From Dastarcus helophoroides (Eukaryota > Arthropoda > Insecta > Coleoptera > Bothrideridae), in contig CM053326.1 in NCBI GenBank assembly GCA_028583605.1, forward strand, positions 35,930,931 through 35,994,930: a stretch of 64,000 bases of DNA, in the 5' to 3' direction. The notes below the pieces were generated by a model. That model worked only from the letters and a program-made list of their open reading frames with translations. It ran no database searches and was not told the origin of the DNA. Position numbers and translations under genes: made by a program. Position 1 is the stretch's first letter, and every line of letters begins with the position of its first letter. This document shows, in pieces, positions 60,101 to 62,463 of this stretch.

Positions 60101-60945
60101 AAAACTTAAGAGTAGAGTAAAATCAACCAGTTTTTGAAGAGAATAAAAAAAAGTTTTGCCCTTGCAATTTGTTACGAGTACTGAAGGGTACATTCAAAAG
60201 TGGTTTGTTGGAATGTGCTTTATTTCACCCCCCACCCCCTCAAGGTCCAGTCTTATAACTGAAGGTTCAGACTTTAAATAATTTAATGATAATACATTTA
60301 GGAACTTACCTCTGTATAGGCTGCATTAAAATTTAGGAATGTTGTATCCCCTTCTCCGGGTAAGAGAGTAAAGACGTATGAAATCTGTAAGATTATCCTA
60401 CAGATACTAAACGAATAAGCTAAGTAAATACTATAATTTGGAGAATCATCATGTTTATAAATAATAATATGGCTTCGTAACGAAATAACAGACAGCACGA
60501 AAAGTAAGGTCCACAAGACACAAATAACAATTGGACCTCGAGGGCTTTTCCCCAATCTCTTCCTCAAAGCGAGAATAAATACAAAATGACAGAACCAACA
60601 AATTCCTTGGACAGCACACAGAAAAAATGATATCCACGATATATGCCCTTGTGTTTCATTTAAATCAATATAAACCTGAAACACCGGCAGAAGCGCCAGC
60701 ATTAACACCAGCAAAGCCCTCAATTTAATAGAATATATCTGAATGAGCCCCCTGGAAACATATTCGGCCTGTTTGCCGCAATAATAGGCAGACGCGAACC
60801 CCAACAATGCTAAAACGGGGATTTGTAGGAATAATTGTTGAAAGCAAAGCCCCAAATCGTGCCTTTGGGGCGCCCAGATGCTTAATCCTTCTGGTCCACA
60901 GAGGGAGGTCCAATTCCATCGCCAGTTCTCTTCTATGGTGCCCAT
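10070..60945 (-). CDS. ABCC10: ABCC10/MRP7-like ABC transporter, whole gene (17 coding exons)
   Basis: This is a multidrug-resistance-associated ABC exporter, a plasma or endomembrane ATP-driven pump for organic anions and conjugates by family knowledge. The joined exons give about 1,569 residues from the ATG at 60945, against about 1,490 for the human family member. Order: TMD0 (about 1-205), L0 linker, TMD1 (about 300-640), NBD1 (about 660-920), TMD2 (about 930-1300), NBD2 (about 1335-1568). NBD1 has GTVGSGKSS (near 745), LSGGQ (near 838) and LLDD, where Asp replaces the catalytic Glu as is usual for ABCC NBD1. NBD2 has GRTGAGKSS (near 1372), FSVGQ (near 1474), CIDEATANID with the catalytic Glu, and IIIAHR. 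All introns are GT-AG and phases agree except for one base missing in exon 11. Subfamily is called from TMD0 plus the LGRILNRFSSDV and DDSLPFILNILLA blocks, remembered as ABCC10-like and not searched. Confidence 0.93.
10481..11057. repeat. interleaved foldback repeat (a-b-a'-b')
   Basis: Two inverted-repeat pairs interleave. Pair a is 10481-10528 against 10785-10836, with the shared core CATGCAGCCCTCCAGGCG. Pair b is 10633-10768 against 10919-11057, with shared ends such as ACCAATAGGTTTGAA. A diverged relative occurs in intron 2 at 58187-58560, so this is an interspersed family and not a local accident. No coding capacity or recognised terminal motif. Confidence 0.75.
11760..13030 (-). mobile_element. 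mariner transposon with TA target duplication
   Basis: Inverted repeats begin CGAGGCCTGTTCAAAAAGTA on the left and CGAGGTCTGTTCAAAAAGTA on the right (reverse complement), each flanked by TA (11758-11759 and 13031-13032). Total 1,271 bases, normal for mariner. It lies in intron 16, its transposase pointing the same way as the host gene. Confidence 0.93.
11814..12837 (-). pseudogene. mariner transposase, frameshifted, catalytic triad altered
   Basis: The N-terminal part (12837-12265) begins MEQRICIKFCVKNG and has the helix-turn-helix region with DDETRSRRSSTS. It also has the first catalytic aspartate in IITGDESWVYGYD. A frame change near 12290 and a stop in the middle separate it from 12134-11814, which has YHDNAAAHSS (second Asp) and SPEINPCHFFLFP. 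The third acidic residue, Asp in the usual CDFFLFP, is His here. The enzyme is inactive on several counts. Confidence 0.88.
13033..14296. other. T-rich degenerate repeat DNA with one hAT-type end
   Basis: Mostly degenerate TTTTCGAAATTTTGA-like sequence without a clear period. At about 14116-14155 the complement of TGGTGCCAGGTCGCGACCCA and AGTGGGTCGCGACC-type sequence leading to GTTTCCC resembles a hAT terminal repeat (CAGCGTTTCCCAAATAGTGG on the minus strand). I could not find its partner. Confidence 0.45.
14297..14536 (+). other. 79-codon open frame with one hydrophobic segment, doubtful
   Basis: Inside intron 16, sense opposite to ABCC10. It contains a transmembrane-like stretch (WHYILLYLICYVYGILVIY). 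The local sequence is less repetitive than its surroundings, which is the only reason to list it. There is no homology I recognise and no splice structure. Confidence 0.15.
14920..15640. repeat. diverged tandem units with an embedded palindrome
   Basis: A unit with GGCCGATTTTAA(C/T)AATT(C/A)AACC followed by a GGGA-rich AAAGGG segment recurs at about 15090, 15445 and, weaker, 15580. Between the first two, 15200-15328 is an imperfect palindrome with arms CGTTTCGATAGCCAAGCTAT and its complement, centred near 15265. Part of the flanking sequence reappears inverted at about 16685-16780. Confidence 0.6.
15700..18640. repeat. degenerate GTCGAAATTTT low-complexity tract, A-rich on plus
   Basis: Almost 3 kb in which AAAAAGTCGAAATTTTC-like words recur every 15-40 bases with heavy substitution and no fixed period. 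The plus strand is A-rich. Open frames here (such as 16005-16235 and 18079-18309) are lysine/phenylalanine-rich by composition and are not genes. Confidence 0.75.
18890..19133 (-). CDS. ABCC10: ABCC10 exon 16 (NBD2 Q-loop and signature)
   Basis: Acceptor ATTTTTCAG. Encodes SRLFCIPQEPFLFSGTLKEN with the NBD2 Q-loop glutamine, LDPLGEFREHEIWHAL, and the signature SNFSVGQKQLICLARAIL. SVGQ in place of SGGQ is the usual ABCC NBD2 form. Ends NAK in phase 0 before AAG-GTAGGT. The intact LOA-like LINE lies just 5' of this exon in intron 15, about 320 bases away. Confidence 0.94.
19440..23390 (+). mobile_element. LOA/R1-group LINE, 5'-truncated with intact ORF2
   Basis: Begins in the last part of ORF1 (stop TAG at 19561-19563 after PPPALGN), then ORF2, then about 110 bases of 3' UTR ending near ATCCAGAAG with no poly(A). 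It inserted in intron 15 on the strand opposite to the host gene. Base composition (about 45% GC) contrasts with its surroundings. I did not find a clear target duplication. Confidence 0.8.
19641..23276 (+). CDS. LINE ORF2: endonuclease, reverse transcriptase, RNase H (intact)
   Basis: A single open frame of 1,211 codons from the ATG at 19641. The frame is open upstream to 19593 but without an ATG. Domains in order: APE-type endonuclease (IQINLQHCRAA, LIQEPW, GCDTNAHHTAWG, SDHQYIKF; about 1-230), RT (FIPKPGKPQGE, VFLDIEGAFDR, GCPQGGVLSPLIW, GYADDITILF; about 480-760), RNase H (IYTDGSKTN, QAEMLGILY, KTDSQAALKAL, GNERADKLA; about 935-1070), and a C-terminal Cys/His motif (CRGCLEEDESVEHVMCHC). 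Catalytic residues of all three enzymes are present, so the protein could be functional in trans. RNase H at the end points to the R1/LOA/I group. Confidence 0.92.
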   Translation: MASGNGIGFIQINLQHCRAATANLCRFLDRHGEIIALIQEPWMYNNIVCGLGKLSGTVFYLKNGDKPRAVIYVPKLLQANILPQFCSGDQTALRVEFARREGKISLVIASTYLPIDSKRPPPSEEMAGLIDFCEAGNVDLIIGCDTNAHHTAWGSETNNPRGTSLLQYLSSTKLDILNRGSEATFATSRGQSVIDITLASMSITKIINGWHVSKDATMSDHQYIKFNILCCRLEPKPYRNPRSTNREEYNTHLEGLLGTVETPQRIGTVELIEKYVTLVRKNIITAYEKACPMRTKLRETRATPWWNGQLEKLRSQANKLFNKAKKTKLVCDWEAYHNHRKQYKKLIRKRQREKWREFCSDVESTTSVSRLKKILSKDPNQQVSMIKRADGTYTSTPAQTASELLNTHFPGCCVIPGHKWQGHSASHPRNRDWELAVQMVTDTKVNWAVQSFAPFKSPGLDGIYPALLQWGMVWIQKYLVQIFRACIAFKYIPREWKEVKVIFIPKPGKPQGEAKSCRPISLTSFLLKTLERLCDRHIRDSLDIHYPLHSNQHAFTSGRSTETALHSVVSRIERSLEVKEHTLGVFLDIEGAFDRPNFNSISSALERSGIEPALRELIRHILEWRAIQVTVGDYTVRGIVSKGCPQGGVLSPLIWLIIADDLIRKLNDRGLYTIGYADDITILFSGKHEGVLFELMQDALYIVEKWCKEHSLAANPAKTEMVLFTNKRKLARLKFPKLMGTQLGLSNRVKYLGIELDSKLSWKYHIENKLNKAYKIFWQCRGAIGRSWGLSPKMTFWLYTAVIRPIVSYGVIVWWPKTKCTTIKQKLNHIQRLACLAVIGAMKSTPTAAMEAILCLPPLDIFLEGAAQASALRLRAGGMWNTVGKMVGHRRIMEEALQKVPILDAPMDHLLVKYNFTKSYRIKMEEVQARIPDVSIYTDGSKTNTGTGTGIFSEDLNLSVSIKLDKYSTIFQAEMLGILYSAEQMTQLNITGKYIQIKTDSQAALKALRNVKTNSVLVWKCHLALERLSQENAIDLIWIKGHSGKEGNERADKLARKGSEGQFVGPEPTLPLARSTVRSLLNEETYRKHKALWASITTCRQTHAFIRMPCRERAKLCLQLSRNNLRKLVGIWTGHCRLNKHLHRMGIINDPSCRGCLEEDESVEHVMCHCPALASIRGSTLGDFWPSVASLREAHPRDVLQFLNKVGWLNE
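23391..25580. other. intron 15 spacer, degenerate repeats and a hAT-like end
   Basis: 23400-23740 and 24480-25560 are degenerate TCGAAATTT DNA. At 23900-23990, a run of GGTAACGG/GGTTACGG words ends in CATAACATCCCTA, which resembles the TAGGGATG ends of a short-repeat DNA element; the other end was not found. Nothing else recognisable. Confidence 0.4.
25588..25893. repeat. 306-bp palindrome, both arms open in the same peptide
   Basis: Left arm (25588-25738, read on minus) and right arm (about 25742-25893, read on plus) are inverted copies with roughly 85-90% identity and almost no spacer. Both include GATGCATC and TACGTATCGCGTAATTAT or the complement. Each arm reads without a stop: VDASFATLFRFVRLKIPV on minus and VDASFANLFRLVHLKMPV on plus, then KYVSRNYL(F/L)NCRC. 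I recognise no family. Confidence 0.8.
26380..28870. repeat. kilobase tandem duplication of degenerate sequence
   Basis: Two direct copies, about 26380-27420 and 27430-28870. Matching landmarks in order: TTCGTTTTGT(A/G)CAAT (26440, 27490), GATTCAGATTATTAAAAAA (26475, 27523), TGACCCAAGATTCC followed by GCTTTCATGCAGACG (27357, 28799). The second copy is about 400 bases longer, so it gained or the first lost material. Confidence 0.65.
29263..29454 (-). CDS. ABCC10: ABCC10 exon 15 (NBD2 Walker A)
   Basis: Acceptor TATTATATTAG. Reads REHLPPSLSNVTF, then EKIGVVGRTGAGKSSLIAAL with an intact NBD2 Walker A, and the D-loop-side strand SSGTISIDSVDISHISLASL. It leaves two bases that form Arg with the first base of exon 16. 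Confidence 0.94.
29670..29892 (-). CDS. ABCC10: ABCC10 exon 14 (end of TMD2, entry to NBD2)
   Basis: Acceptor TTTTTCTTAG. Encodes LVGLALSYALSITGALGGVV, the last helix of TMD2, then TETEREMIAVERVNQYIKDV, the conserved segment that joins TMD2 to NBD2, and the NBD2 entry strand GVVSFNDVVLKY. It ends on two bases before CAG-GTGAGT. Confidence 0.93.
29893..30506. other. intron 13 proximal spacer
   Basis: Directly follows (in gene order) exon 13's intron end side near exon 14. It holds unremarkable AT-rich sequence, with two ACACGCGA(C/T)TGTATTTAAAG copies at about 30148-30195. Otherwise I see nothing. Confidence 0.35.
30507..30856 (-). mobile_element. solo LTR, 350 bp, 4-bp target duplication
   Basis: Starts TGTTACGGGC and ends GCGTTACA on plus, so it has TG...CA ends. 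It is flanked by ATAT on both sides (30503-30506, 30857-30860). On the minus strand it has a promoter-like CTATAAAAAG (30653-30662) followed by GGTCAGTTT, resembling an arthropod initiator. AATAAA follows (30557-30562), in the U3-R-U5 order. A 4-bp duplication suggests the Ty3/gypsy group. No internal coding sequence remains nearby. Confidence 0.8.
30988..31560. repeat. ATCGAT-rich repeat end and spacer
   Basis: Begins TAGGGATGTCGATCTGAGAT and has several nested GATCGAT palindromes. A counterpart, ending AAATCGACATCCCC, lies at 37880-38006 in reverse orientation, so the pair may be the two ends of one DNA element that contains the array and LINE between them. A target duplication was not found. 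Confidence 0.4.
31560..33080. repeat. TCGAAATTTCGACTTTTTTC array, first block
   Basis: The clearest form of the motif: CTCGAAATTTCGACTTTTTT with period near 20-28, plus strand T-rich. A longer unit is superimposed. TTTTGACCTTAATATCG recurs at 32097 and 32577, about 480 apart, followed each time by the same order of variants. Overlapping open frames on both strands are by-products of the motif. Confidence 0.85.
33081..33130. repeat. (TA)n microsatellite
   Basis: About 22 uninterrupted TA units within ATTATTATATTA...TAATATATTATTATA. It lies exactly at the 5' end of the LINE, between it and the array. Confidence 0.9.
33131..35992 (+). mobile_element. Jockey-like LINE inserted in the array
   Basis: 5'-truncated within the endonuclease and ending in an (AAAT)n tail at 35962-35992. 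The array resumes immediately after. The sequence just before the (TA)n (about 33044-33080, TTCGCTTTTTCTCGAAATTT) matches the sequence just after the tail (from about 35997) over some 34 bases with two differences. This could be a target duplication or coincidence within the array. Confidence 0.85.
33140..35734 (+). pseudogene. LINE ORF2 (partial EN, RT), one frameshift near the end
   Basis: Open for over 770 codons from the truncation to 35482. EN remnant with IIALYIPPSLG and ICIIGDFNISE. RT with WKTLYIIPIHKSGDRADIKN, AIYTDLSKAFDKVHH (motif A), SGVGQGSNLGPLLFNIFFND (motif B) and FIYADDLKIAKI (motif C). At about 35470 a frame change moves the C-terminal part (RQIDFHVPRPNTRYPMAFSH to RQLLRVT, 35471-35737) into another frame. 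Only this lesion and the 5' truncation are visible. Confidence 0.85.
35995..37500. repeat. TCGAAATTTCGACTTTTTTC array, second block, with strand flip
   Basis: Continues the array after the LINE. TTTTGACCTTAATATCG occurs again at 36157. Up to about 36600 the plus strand is T-rich (TTTTCTCGAAATTTCGAC). From about 36760 to 37030 it is A-rich (AAAAAAGTCGAAATTTCGAG). Two spacers with the same sequence (CAACTGTCATCTGCCTAAT / AACTGTCATCTGCCTAAT, then ACCATAGA) lie at 36690 and 37305, about 615 apart. Confidence 0.8.
37501..38734. other. intron 13 distal spacer
   Basis: Contains the ATCGAT-rich counterpart end at 37880-38006, then AT-rich sequence. TACTTACAACCTAATGAAAT at about 38500 and an 11-base T run at 38287 are the only landmarks. 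No gene or RNA seen. Confidence 0.4.
38735..38941 (-). CDS. ABCC10: ABCC10 exon 13 (TMD2)
   Basis: Encodes LSTIRAMRATQRFKRENEDN, then the cytosolic-to-membrane segment AARWLGLRLQFFGVAMVAGV. It ends FDVTDPG across a perfect GTAAGT donor. Preceded by a 62-base intron and followed by the 8.8-kb intron that holds the large TCGAAATTTCGA array. Confidence 0.92.
39004..39177 (-). CDS. ABCC10: ABCC10 exon 12 (TMD2)
   Basis: Acceptor TTTTTTTTAG, in phase with the single G left by exon 11. Encodes TVFITMYGLPWICLILFPLI, a TMD2 helix, then the cytosolic segment HHYRLTSRELKRISSVTLSP followed by VYSHFNESLQG, a signature stretch of ABCC proteins. Donor GTAAGA leaves one base. Confidence 0.93.
39245..39376 (-). 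CDS. ABCC10: ABCC10 exon 11 (TMD2), one base short
   Basis: Acceptor TTTTTAG, donor GTAAGC. From the phase-0 junction with exon 10 the first codons read AKSTF and then lose frame, meeting a stop. One base further the frame reads FDVSPLGRILNRFSSDV and DDSLPFILNILLAQFFGLI. That frame leaves the single G required by exon 12. The exon is 132 bases where 133 are needed. The short run is TTTT at about 39361-39364 on the minus strand, where the family (FFD) needs five T. This is either a sequencing or assembly error in a homopolymer, or a real frameshift that would cut off TMD2 and NBD2. No alternative AG or GT near the ends rescues the phase. Confidence 0.85.
39800..40353 (-). CDS. ABCC10: ABCC10 exon 10 (linker and start of TMD2)
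   Basis: The largest internal exon. It holds an acidic inter-domain linker (LELDLELSE, EKKDNDS) expected on the cytosolic side. TMD2 then starts with YASYWTAIGHLLSLLILFTL and the ABCC10-typical MQISRNMSDWWLSRWVS, a loop with NXS/T sites (NNST, NLT), and AAINSIFTFFRAFLFAYGG. It ends KSIMK in phase 0 before AAG-GTATGT. Confidence 0.93.
40405..40827 (-). CDS. ABCC10: ABCC10 exon 9 (NBD1 catalytic core)
   Basis: Encodes the Q-loop (ANQQPWLQRGTVRDNILFG), ABC signature (GTTLSGGQKARIALARAVY), Walker B (AVYLLDDVLAAVD) and H-loop (CTHLVQYL) of NBD1. The residue after the Walker B aspartate is Asp, not Glu, as in ABCC proteins where site 1 hydrolyses poorly. It ends GVIKQQ plus one G, joined in exon 10 to give GK. 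Confidence 0.95.
41222..41339 (-). CDS. ABCC10: ABCC10 exon 8 (NBD1 Walker A)
   Basis: A 118-base exon isolated between a 7.2-kb intron and a 394-base one. Encodes GEFIGVIGTVGSGKSSFLSA, with Walker A GTVGSGKSS, then ILAELNMDQGEIAISQVESG. The lysine and serine that bind phosphate and Mg-ATP are intact. It has a single-base overhang at the 3' side. Confidence 0.93.
42066..43885 (-). pseudogene. LINE reverse transcriptase fragment, many lesions
   Basis: Minus-strand RT pieces in order: INCPNGSRSFWGFAKSIGKN (43795-43490), GFTQQRSIGDLLAYVTHICT with ALDISKAFDRVLH (motif A; 43309-43049), PQGSVLSPTLFLLHINDLL with YSYADDSNLV (motifs B and C; 43000-42785), DFNASKTQAAVFSKKTS (42772-42524), RPTLEYCSHVWS and the C-terminal FYRTFKLWNLLPKGIV. 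At least five frame changes or stops. No endonuclease remains. It is a different family from elements A, B and the intron 13 LINE. Confidence 0.85.
43886..45861. repeat. degenerate TCGAAATTT tract
   Basis: Low-complexity, T-rich on plus to about 44500 and A-rich from about 44800, so polarity flips again near 44600. At 44990-45010, CGGATTGGTCCTTGGTTACC matches CGGACTGGTCCTTGGTTATC at 16681-16700, evidence of a shared longer unit. No genes. Confidence 0.6.
45862..46912. repeat. 150-bp satellite, seven tandem copies
   Basis: The anchor ATTCCAGGGAAAATGTT starts at 45991, 46141, 46291, 46441, 46591, 46741 and 46891, exactly 150 bases each time with no length change. Copies differ by a few substitutions. 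The monomer contains GGAAAGTCGGAATTTTTAGA, so it looks amplified out of the surrounding degenerate repeat DNA. The array ends abruptly at 46912. Confidence 0.95.
46913..47990. other. degenerate repeat DNA to the hAT end
   Basis: A-rich then T-rich degenerate sequence. A short triplicate of ATTCGAAACTTTGAG(C/A)AAA occurs at 47122-47175 (20-bp period). The last 100 bases, GC-richer (GCCGCCTGATGCGGTTGCC), belong to the hAT terminus. Confidence 0.5.
48184..48421. mobile_element. piggyBac-type MITE, 238 bp
   Basis: Flanked by TTAA on both sides (48180-48183, 48422-48425). Inverted ends are CCCTTTCGCGACG and, complemented, CCCTTTCGCGCCG. TTAA target sites with CCC ends are the piggyBac hallmark. 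No coding capacity. It lies 74 bases from exon 7. Confidence 0.85.
48496..48774 (-). CDS. ABCC10: ABCC10 exon 7 (entry to NBD1)
   Basis: Phase 0 at both ends (TTTTCAG acceptor, AAG-GTAAAT donor). Encodes DLDLEAYYDDSLLGKNPNCD and then IVIKNAYFNWG, the first strands of NBD1 with the aromatic A-loop region. A lysine/arginine-rich insertion follows (EEKKKL, SKKDKKGKRVRYHEKS) before FSLNDITLSVRK. The basic insertion looks longer than in the vertebrate homologue, but no alignment was made. Confidence 0.9.
48775..49913. other. intron 6 content
   Basis: 48820-49110 is degenerate repeat DNA. 49437-49525 is a short GGGATC/CCCGA-rich repeat (ATCCCGGGATC, CGGGATCCCGAAAATCGGGA). 49650-49700 resembles 18640-18700 (TTC(T/C)TTTCCTCA...AATTAAGAA), both at the edge of degenerate tracts. 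No gene. Confidence 0.4.
49914..50182 (-). CDS. ABCC10: ABCC10 exon 6 (end of TMD1)
   Basis: Acceptor ATTTTCAG. Encodes IRDNELKYLKGRKYLDALCV, two helices (WATTPVLISLLTFATYVLLG and the TAATVFTTIALLNML region), and the FPWVLNGLMEAWISIRRIQR segment that leads into NBD1. It ends LLD before a perfect GTAAGT donor, phase 0. Exons 4, 5 and 6 are separated by introns of about 80 and 49 bases, in contrast to the multi-kilobase introns elsewhere in the gene. Confidence 0.92.
50232..50469 (-). CDS. ABCC10: ABCC10 exon 5 (TMD1)
   Basis: Begins LGVTLCLLYYQVGIAFLAG after a poly-pyrimidine TTTTTAG acceptor. It has no internal ATG near its start. It encodes two further TMD1 helices, PINKCIASKIGQLS and the highly conserved MEQKDSRVKLISEVLHGIKA plus IKLYVWEQ box. 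It ends with a single A before a weak GTAACT donor; that base joins AA from exon 6 to make Lys. Confidence 0.9.
50550..50773 (-). CDS. ABCC10: ABCC10 exon 4 (TMD1)
   Basis: Acceptor GTTTTAG followed by SICDSHFNFLISLVGLKMRG, the second TMD1 helix and the conserved GLKMRGSIVTTIYRK coupling segment. SVGEIVNFMSTDTDRIVN is the family block that includes the STD element. The donor is CAG-GTACAA, phase 0. An alternative acceptor closer to GTGGGATTG also keeps frame but would lose the second helix, so the upstream one was chosen. Confidence 0.92.
51318..51545 (-). pseudogene. hAT transposase, C-terminal dimerisation domain
   Basis: Reads YHIQYFLTICISVASCERSF, then SKLKLIKNYLRSTICRERLV and LAVLSIERKISKEIEEVIEE, the hAT C-terminal dimerisation region (ASCERSFSKLK motif). 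It continues the frame interrupted by the Penelope element. The preceding transposase sequence ends DLSESLP on the far side at about 53960. Confidence 0.85.
51546..53945 (-). mobile_element. Penelope-like element inserted in the hAT transposase
   Basis: RT with GIY-YIG endonuclease on minus, 5' end truncated near 53920. The 3' side carries a 49-base direct repeat (51727-51775 and 51817-51865, period 90) containing GTATGTCCACCATACCAGAG. Insertion bounds are set by where the hAT transposase frame stops and resumes and are good to about 20 bases. Confidence 0.85.
51912..53917 (-). pseudogene. Penelope RT plus GIY-YIG, one in-frame stop
   Basis: Open from the truncated 5' end (FELENLKHKKKFESL) to 52176. 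RT landmarks: STITILSADKGNATVILDKS-like start region, RVYGLPKIHK, LVSFDVTSLFTNVPV (motif A), GTPMGSPLSPVVANIFM (motif B) and LRYVDDTFIVW (motif C). The GIY-YIG domain follows as VYRVPCSCGSVYIGETG. A TGA at 52176-52178 stands where the family has Arg, and the frame then runs on (SFKTRISEHQRCLRSG, SAIAEHQHETGH) to a stop at 51912. Apart from that one codon and the 5' truncation it is intact. Confidence 0.88.
53950..56302 (-). pseudogene. hAT transposase, N-terminal and central parts (ZMYM-like), broken
   Basis: Pieces in order on minus: lysine-rich N-terminus (SQKRKLKKAKTEEAKS, 56302-56057), TTF-type zinc-finger region (LRKWMLYSPSTKKLYCYCCR, 55931-55614), a segment NLEKWKTLTMGLKLN and RGHREDISSENRGNFLELVQ (55702-55232), and central parts at 54656-54330 and 54369-54142 (SIQEEIRRSMYECIDRF). 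The domain set matches hAT transposases related to zinc-finger MYM proteins. Frameshifts occur at each boundary. Inactive. Confidence 0.8.
57875..58153 (-). CDS. ABCC10: ABCC10 exon 3 (start of TMD1)
   Basis: Acceptor TTTTGCAG. After a short variable Ser/Thr-rich segment it encodes YRVSLLKALHRCFWVQF, then GILKFVADCAGFASPMLL, the first core helix of TMD1. The LVNFIE block and a second helix (LYATGLTFSTLIG) follow. It ends with one base before a GTATGT donor that completes its codon in exon 4. Confidence 0.92.
58187..58560. repeat. diverged copy of the foldback repeat of intron 16
   Basis: Shares blocks with 10481-11057: CTAATGCACA(A)CCGATAGGTTTGA, AGATTTCCTCAGTTTGGCAT, CCACCTATCGGTC and GCAAGTAGAATACGAA. 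The order is similar but arms are less complete. It occupies most of intron 2. Confidence 0.6.
58903..59188 (-). CDS. ABCC10: ABCC10 exon 2 (L0 linker to elbow helix)
   Basis: Starts after a TTTTAG acceptor with ITENDPLLHNPYVRF. It carries the ABCC hallmark before TMD1, TWASKLLFYWVNPLMEKG, followed by the RVADDLYDLP box that precedes the first helix of TMD1. The donor is uncertain. GTAATA at 58902 and GTAAGA at 58929 both leave one base and join in frame to exon 3, differing by nine residues of a basic stretch (RKRRQRLLN). RNA-seq junctions would decide. Confidence 0.85.
59200..60309. repeat. intron 1, degenerate TCGAAATTT tract
   Basis: 59280-60070 consists of the degenerate motif (TCGACTTT, TCGAAATTTCGACTTTAAT). 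No inserted element or gene seen. CACCCCCCACCCCCT at about 60226-60240 is the only GC-rich spot. Confidence 0.6.
60310..60945 (-). CDS. ABCC10: ABCC10 exon 1 (TMD0)
   Basis: Encodes the N-terminal five-helix domain TMD0, with hydrophobic stretches such as LFLQIPVLALLGFASAYY, LRALLVLMLALLPVF, and GPIVICVLWTLLFVLSVISL. The exon ends in phase 0 at ...AYTE before a GTAAGT donor. The frame is open upstream to another ATG at 61077 that would add 44 residues. I prefer the ATG at 60945 (MGTIEENWRWNW), because the conserved family N-terminus (LCGPEGLSIW here) starts a few residues after it. A possible 3' splice site (TTGTTACAG, just upstream at about 60975) could also make the upstream ATG region part of a 5' UTR intron. 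Confidence 0.85.
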
Positions 60946-61077
60946 TTTTTCATGCAGGTAAGAAAGATTTCTGTAACAAGGTATACGTAAATAGAGGACG
61001 TTGGGTGTAAGAATTCTGTACATAATTCTGAAAATTTTTACAATTTTTGCGGATGTAACTGGAGAAATATCACTCAT

Positions 61078-61177
61078 AACGTCATAACAAACGTTTATCA
61101 GTTTTCAACATCAAGTCTGGGGGAATAATTCTGAAGTTTTTAATGAATGAATCACCGCCTCTAACAATGGTTTAATT
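61078..61177. promoter_or_regulatory. candidate bidirectional promoter
   Basis: The interval between the upstream ABCC10 ATG on the minus strand and the possible divergent exon on the plus strand. It has no obvious TATA box and is free of recognisable repeats. The call is by position only. Confidence 0.3.
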
Positions 61178-61231
61178 ATGTCACTTACGTTTGGAATATT
61201 ATATCATTTGGAGGATTTTCTGCACAACCAG
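61178..61231 (+). CDS. possible first coding exon of a divergent neighbour gene
   Basis: ATG at 61178 (A at -3) opens 18 codons, MSLTFGILYHLEDFLHNQ, ending exactly at CAG followed by the donor GTGAGT, phase 0. It lies 233 bases from the preferred ABCC10 start (100 from the upstream ATG) and runs in the opposite direction. It lies outside the obvious repeats. I do not recognise the peptide and cannot see a downstream exon before the window ends, so the call rests on start context, donor quality and head-to-head position. Confidence 0.4.
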
Positions 61232-61379
61232 GTGAGTTATGTTGTTTTATCAAAATCACATTTAGTTATTTTGTAAACTTTTGTTTGCACATAGTTAGGT
61301 TATTATACAAATGACATTTTTCATATGACACATTCCGCAGTTTATCTCCCCGACTCTCATTATAAAAATGTTAGATGTC

Positions 61380-61560
61380 GCGAGCGTAGGGATGCAAACG
61401 ATAATTCAATTTTTTGAAAATATCGATGTATCGTTTGTAAACATCCATGATTCAACAACGATGGTAAAGCAATAAAAATATCGATACATCGTTCAGTTTA
61501 TAAACGATTGAAAAATCATGTGTTCCATCAGGACAGAATTAGCGCCATCTGTTGCATAGA
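61380..61560. repeat. short TAGGGATG/ATCGAT repeat upstream of ABCC10
   Basis: TAGGGATGCAAACGATAATT is followed by complementary segments around ATCGATGTATCGTTTGTAAA and TATCGATACATCGTTCAGTT, a foldback of about 120 bases. It resembles the ends at 30988 and 23990. Confidence 0.45.
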
Positions 61561-61651
61561 ATTCGTGGTACAACCGACCTCATAATTTTGTAACTAGTCA
61601 CCCGATGGCAGGCAGTGTATAAACAAATTGATGCTAAAGTATGTCCTAGGT

Positions 61652-62264
61652 CAGGGGTTGGCAAACTTTTAAGTCAAAAGCGCCATCCGCAATGAAAAAA
61701 TTGTTACCTTTTATTGAGAACTTTTGATAAATTCCTTTTTCTCATTTTTTTTAAATCTGTTCATTTTTCTCAATTTTTTCTCAAAATTCGGTTTTTTCTG
61801 GAAATTTCAGCTTTTATTTCAAACTTTGATGTTTGCCGTTTCTGAAAATTTAGATTTGTTTTTCACACAAAAAGTAAACCACCTTTTTTTCACGAAATAC
61901 CAAGGTTTTAGAAAATTTACAAATAAAAAAGTAAAAATCATGGGAAAAATATTTTTTAGAAATTTCGACTTCCTAAGTTGGTCTTTTTCTAGAAATTTCT
62001 AAATGTTAATACAAATCAATCAAGTATTTCGGAAAATTACTTCTTGAAATCATAGGTTTTTGTCAAAATTTTAGTAAAACGTAAAAATTCATAAGAAAAT
62101 GTTTTTGGTAATTTCGACTTCTGTAGGTCACTTGTTTAATGAGTGACTGAGTGTGTGTCCGCTCTAGCTTTTATTTATTTATTTTCTTAAGGGAATTTAA
62201 AGAGCCACACTTTTCTTTTAAAAGAGCCGCATGCGTCTCGCGAGCCCCGGTTTGCCGACCCCTG
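61652..62264. mobile_element. non-autonomous hAT, 613 bp
   Basis: Ends CAGGGGTTGGCAAAC and, complemented, CAGGGGTCGGCAAACCGG. Flanks are TCCTAGGT (61644-61651) and CCCTAGGT (62265-62272), one difference over 8. The interior is degenerate TCGAAATTT-like sequence without transposase. Confidence 0.82.
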
Positions 62265-62463
62265 CCCTAGGTATACAATACAGTTATTTGAAAATTCATA
62301 GTTAAAAGATTTTTATTTCGCAATCTACAAAAAGGACCAAATTTTGAAAGAAAAATGAGAATTTTAAGAAAAGCCTTAACTTACAAAACTCGAAAACATT
62401 AACTGCATTTTTTAAACTTTCGATTTTAAATTCACAGTTATTTATTATTTATTTAGTATTATT

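Noticed and set aside
61077..61077. ATG at 61077 as the ABCC10 start
   Set aside because: It adds 44 residues unlike the family N-terminus and may lie in a 5' UTR intron; kept only as an alternative.
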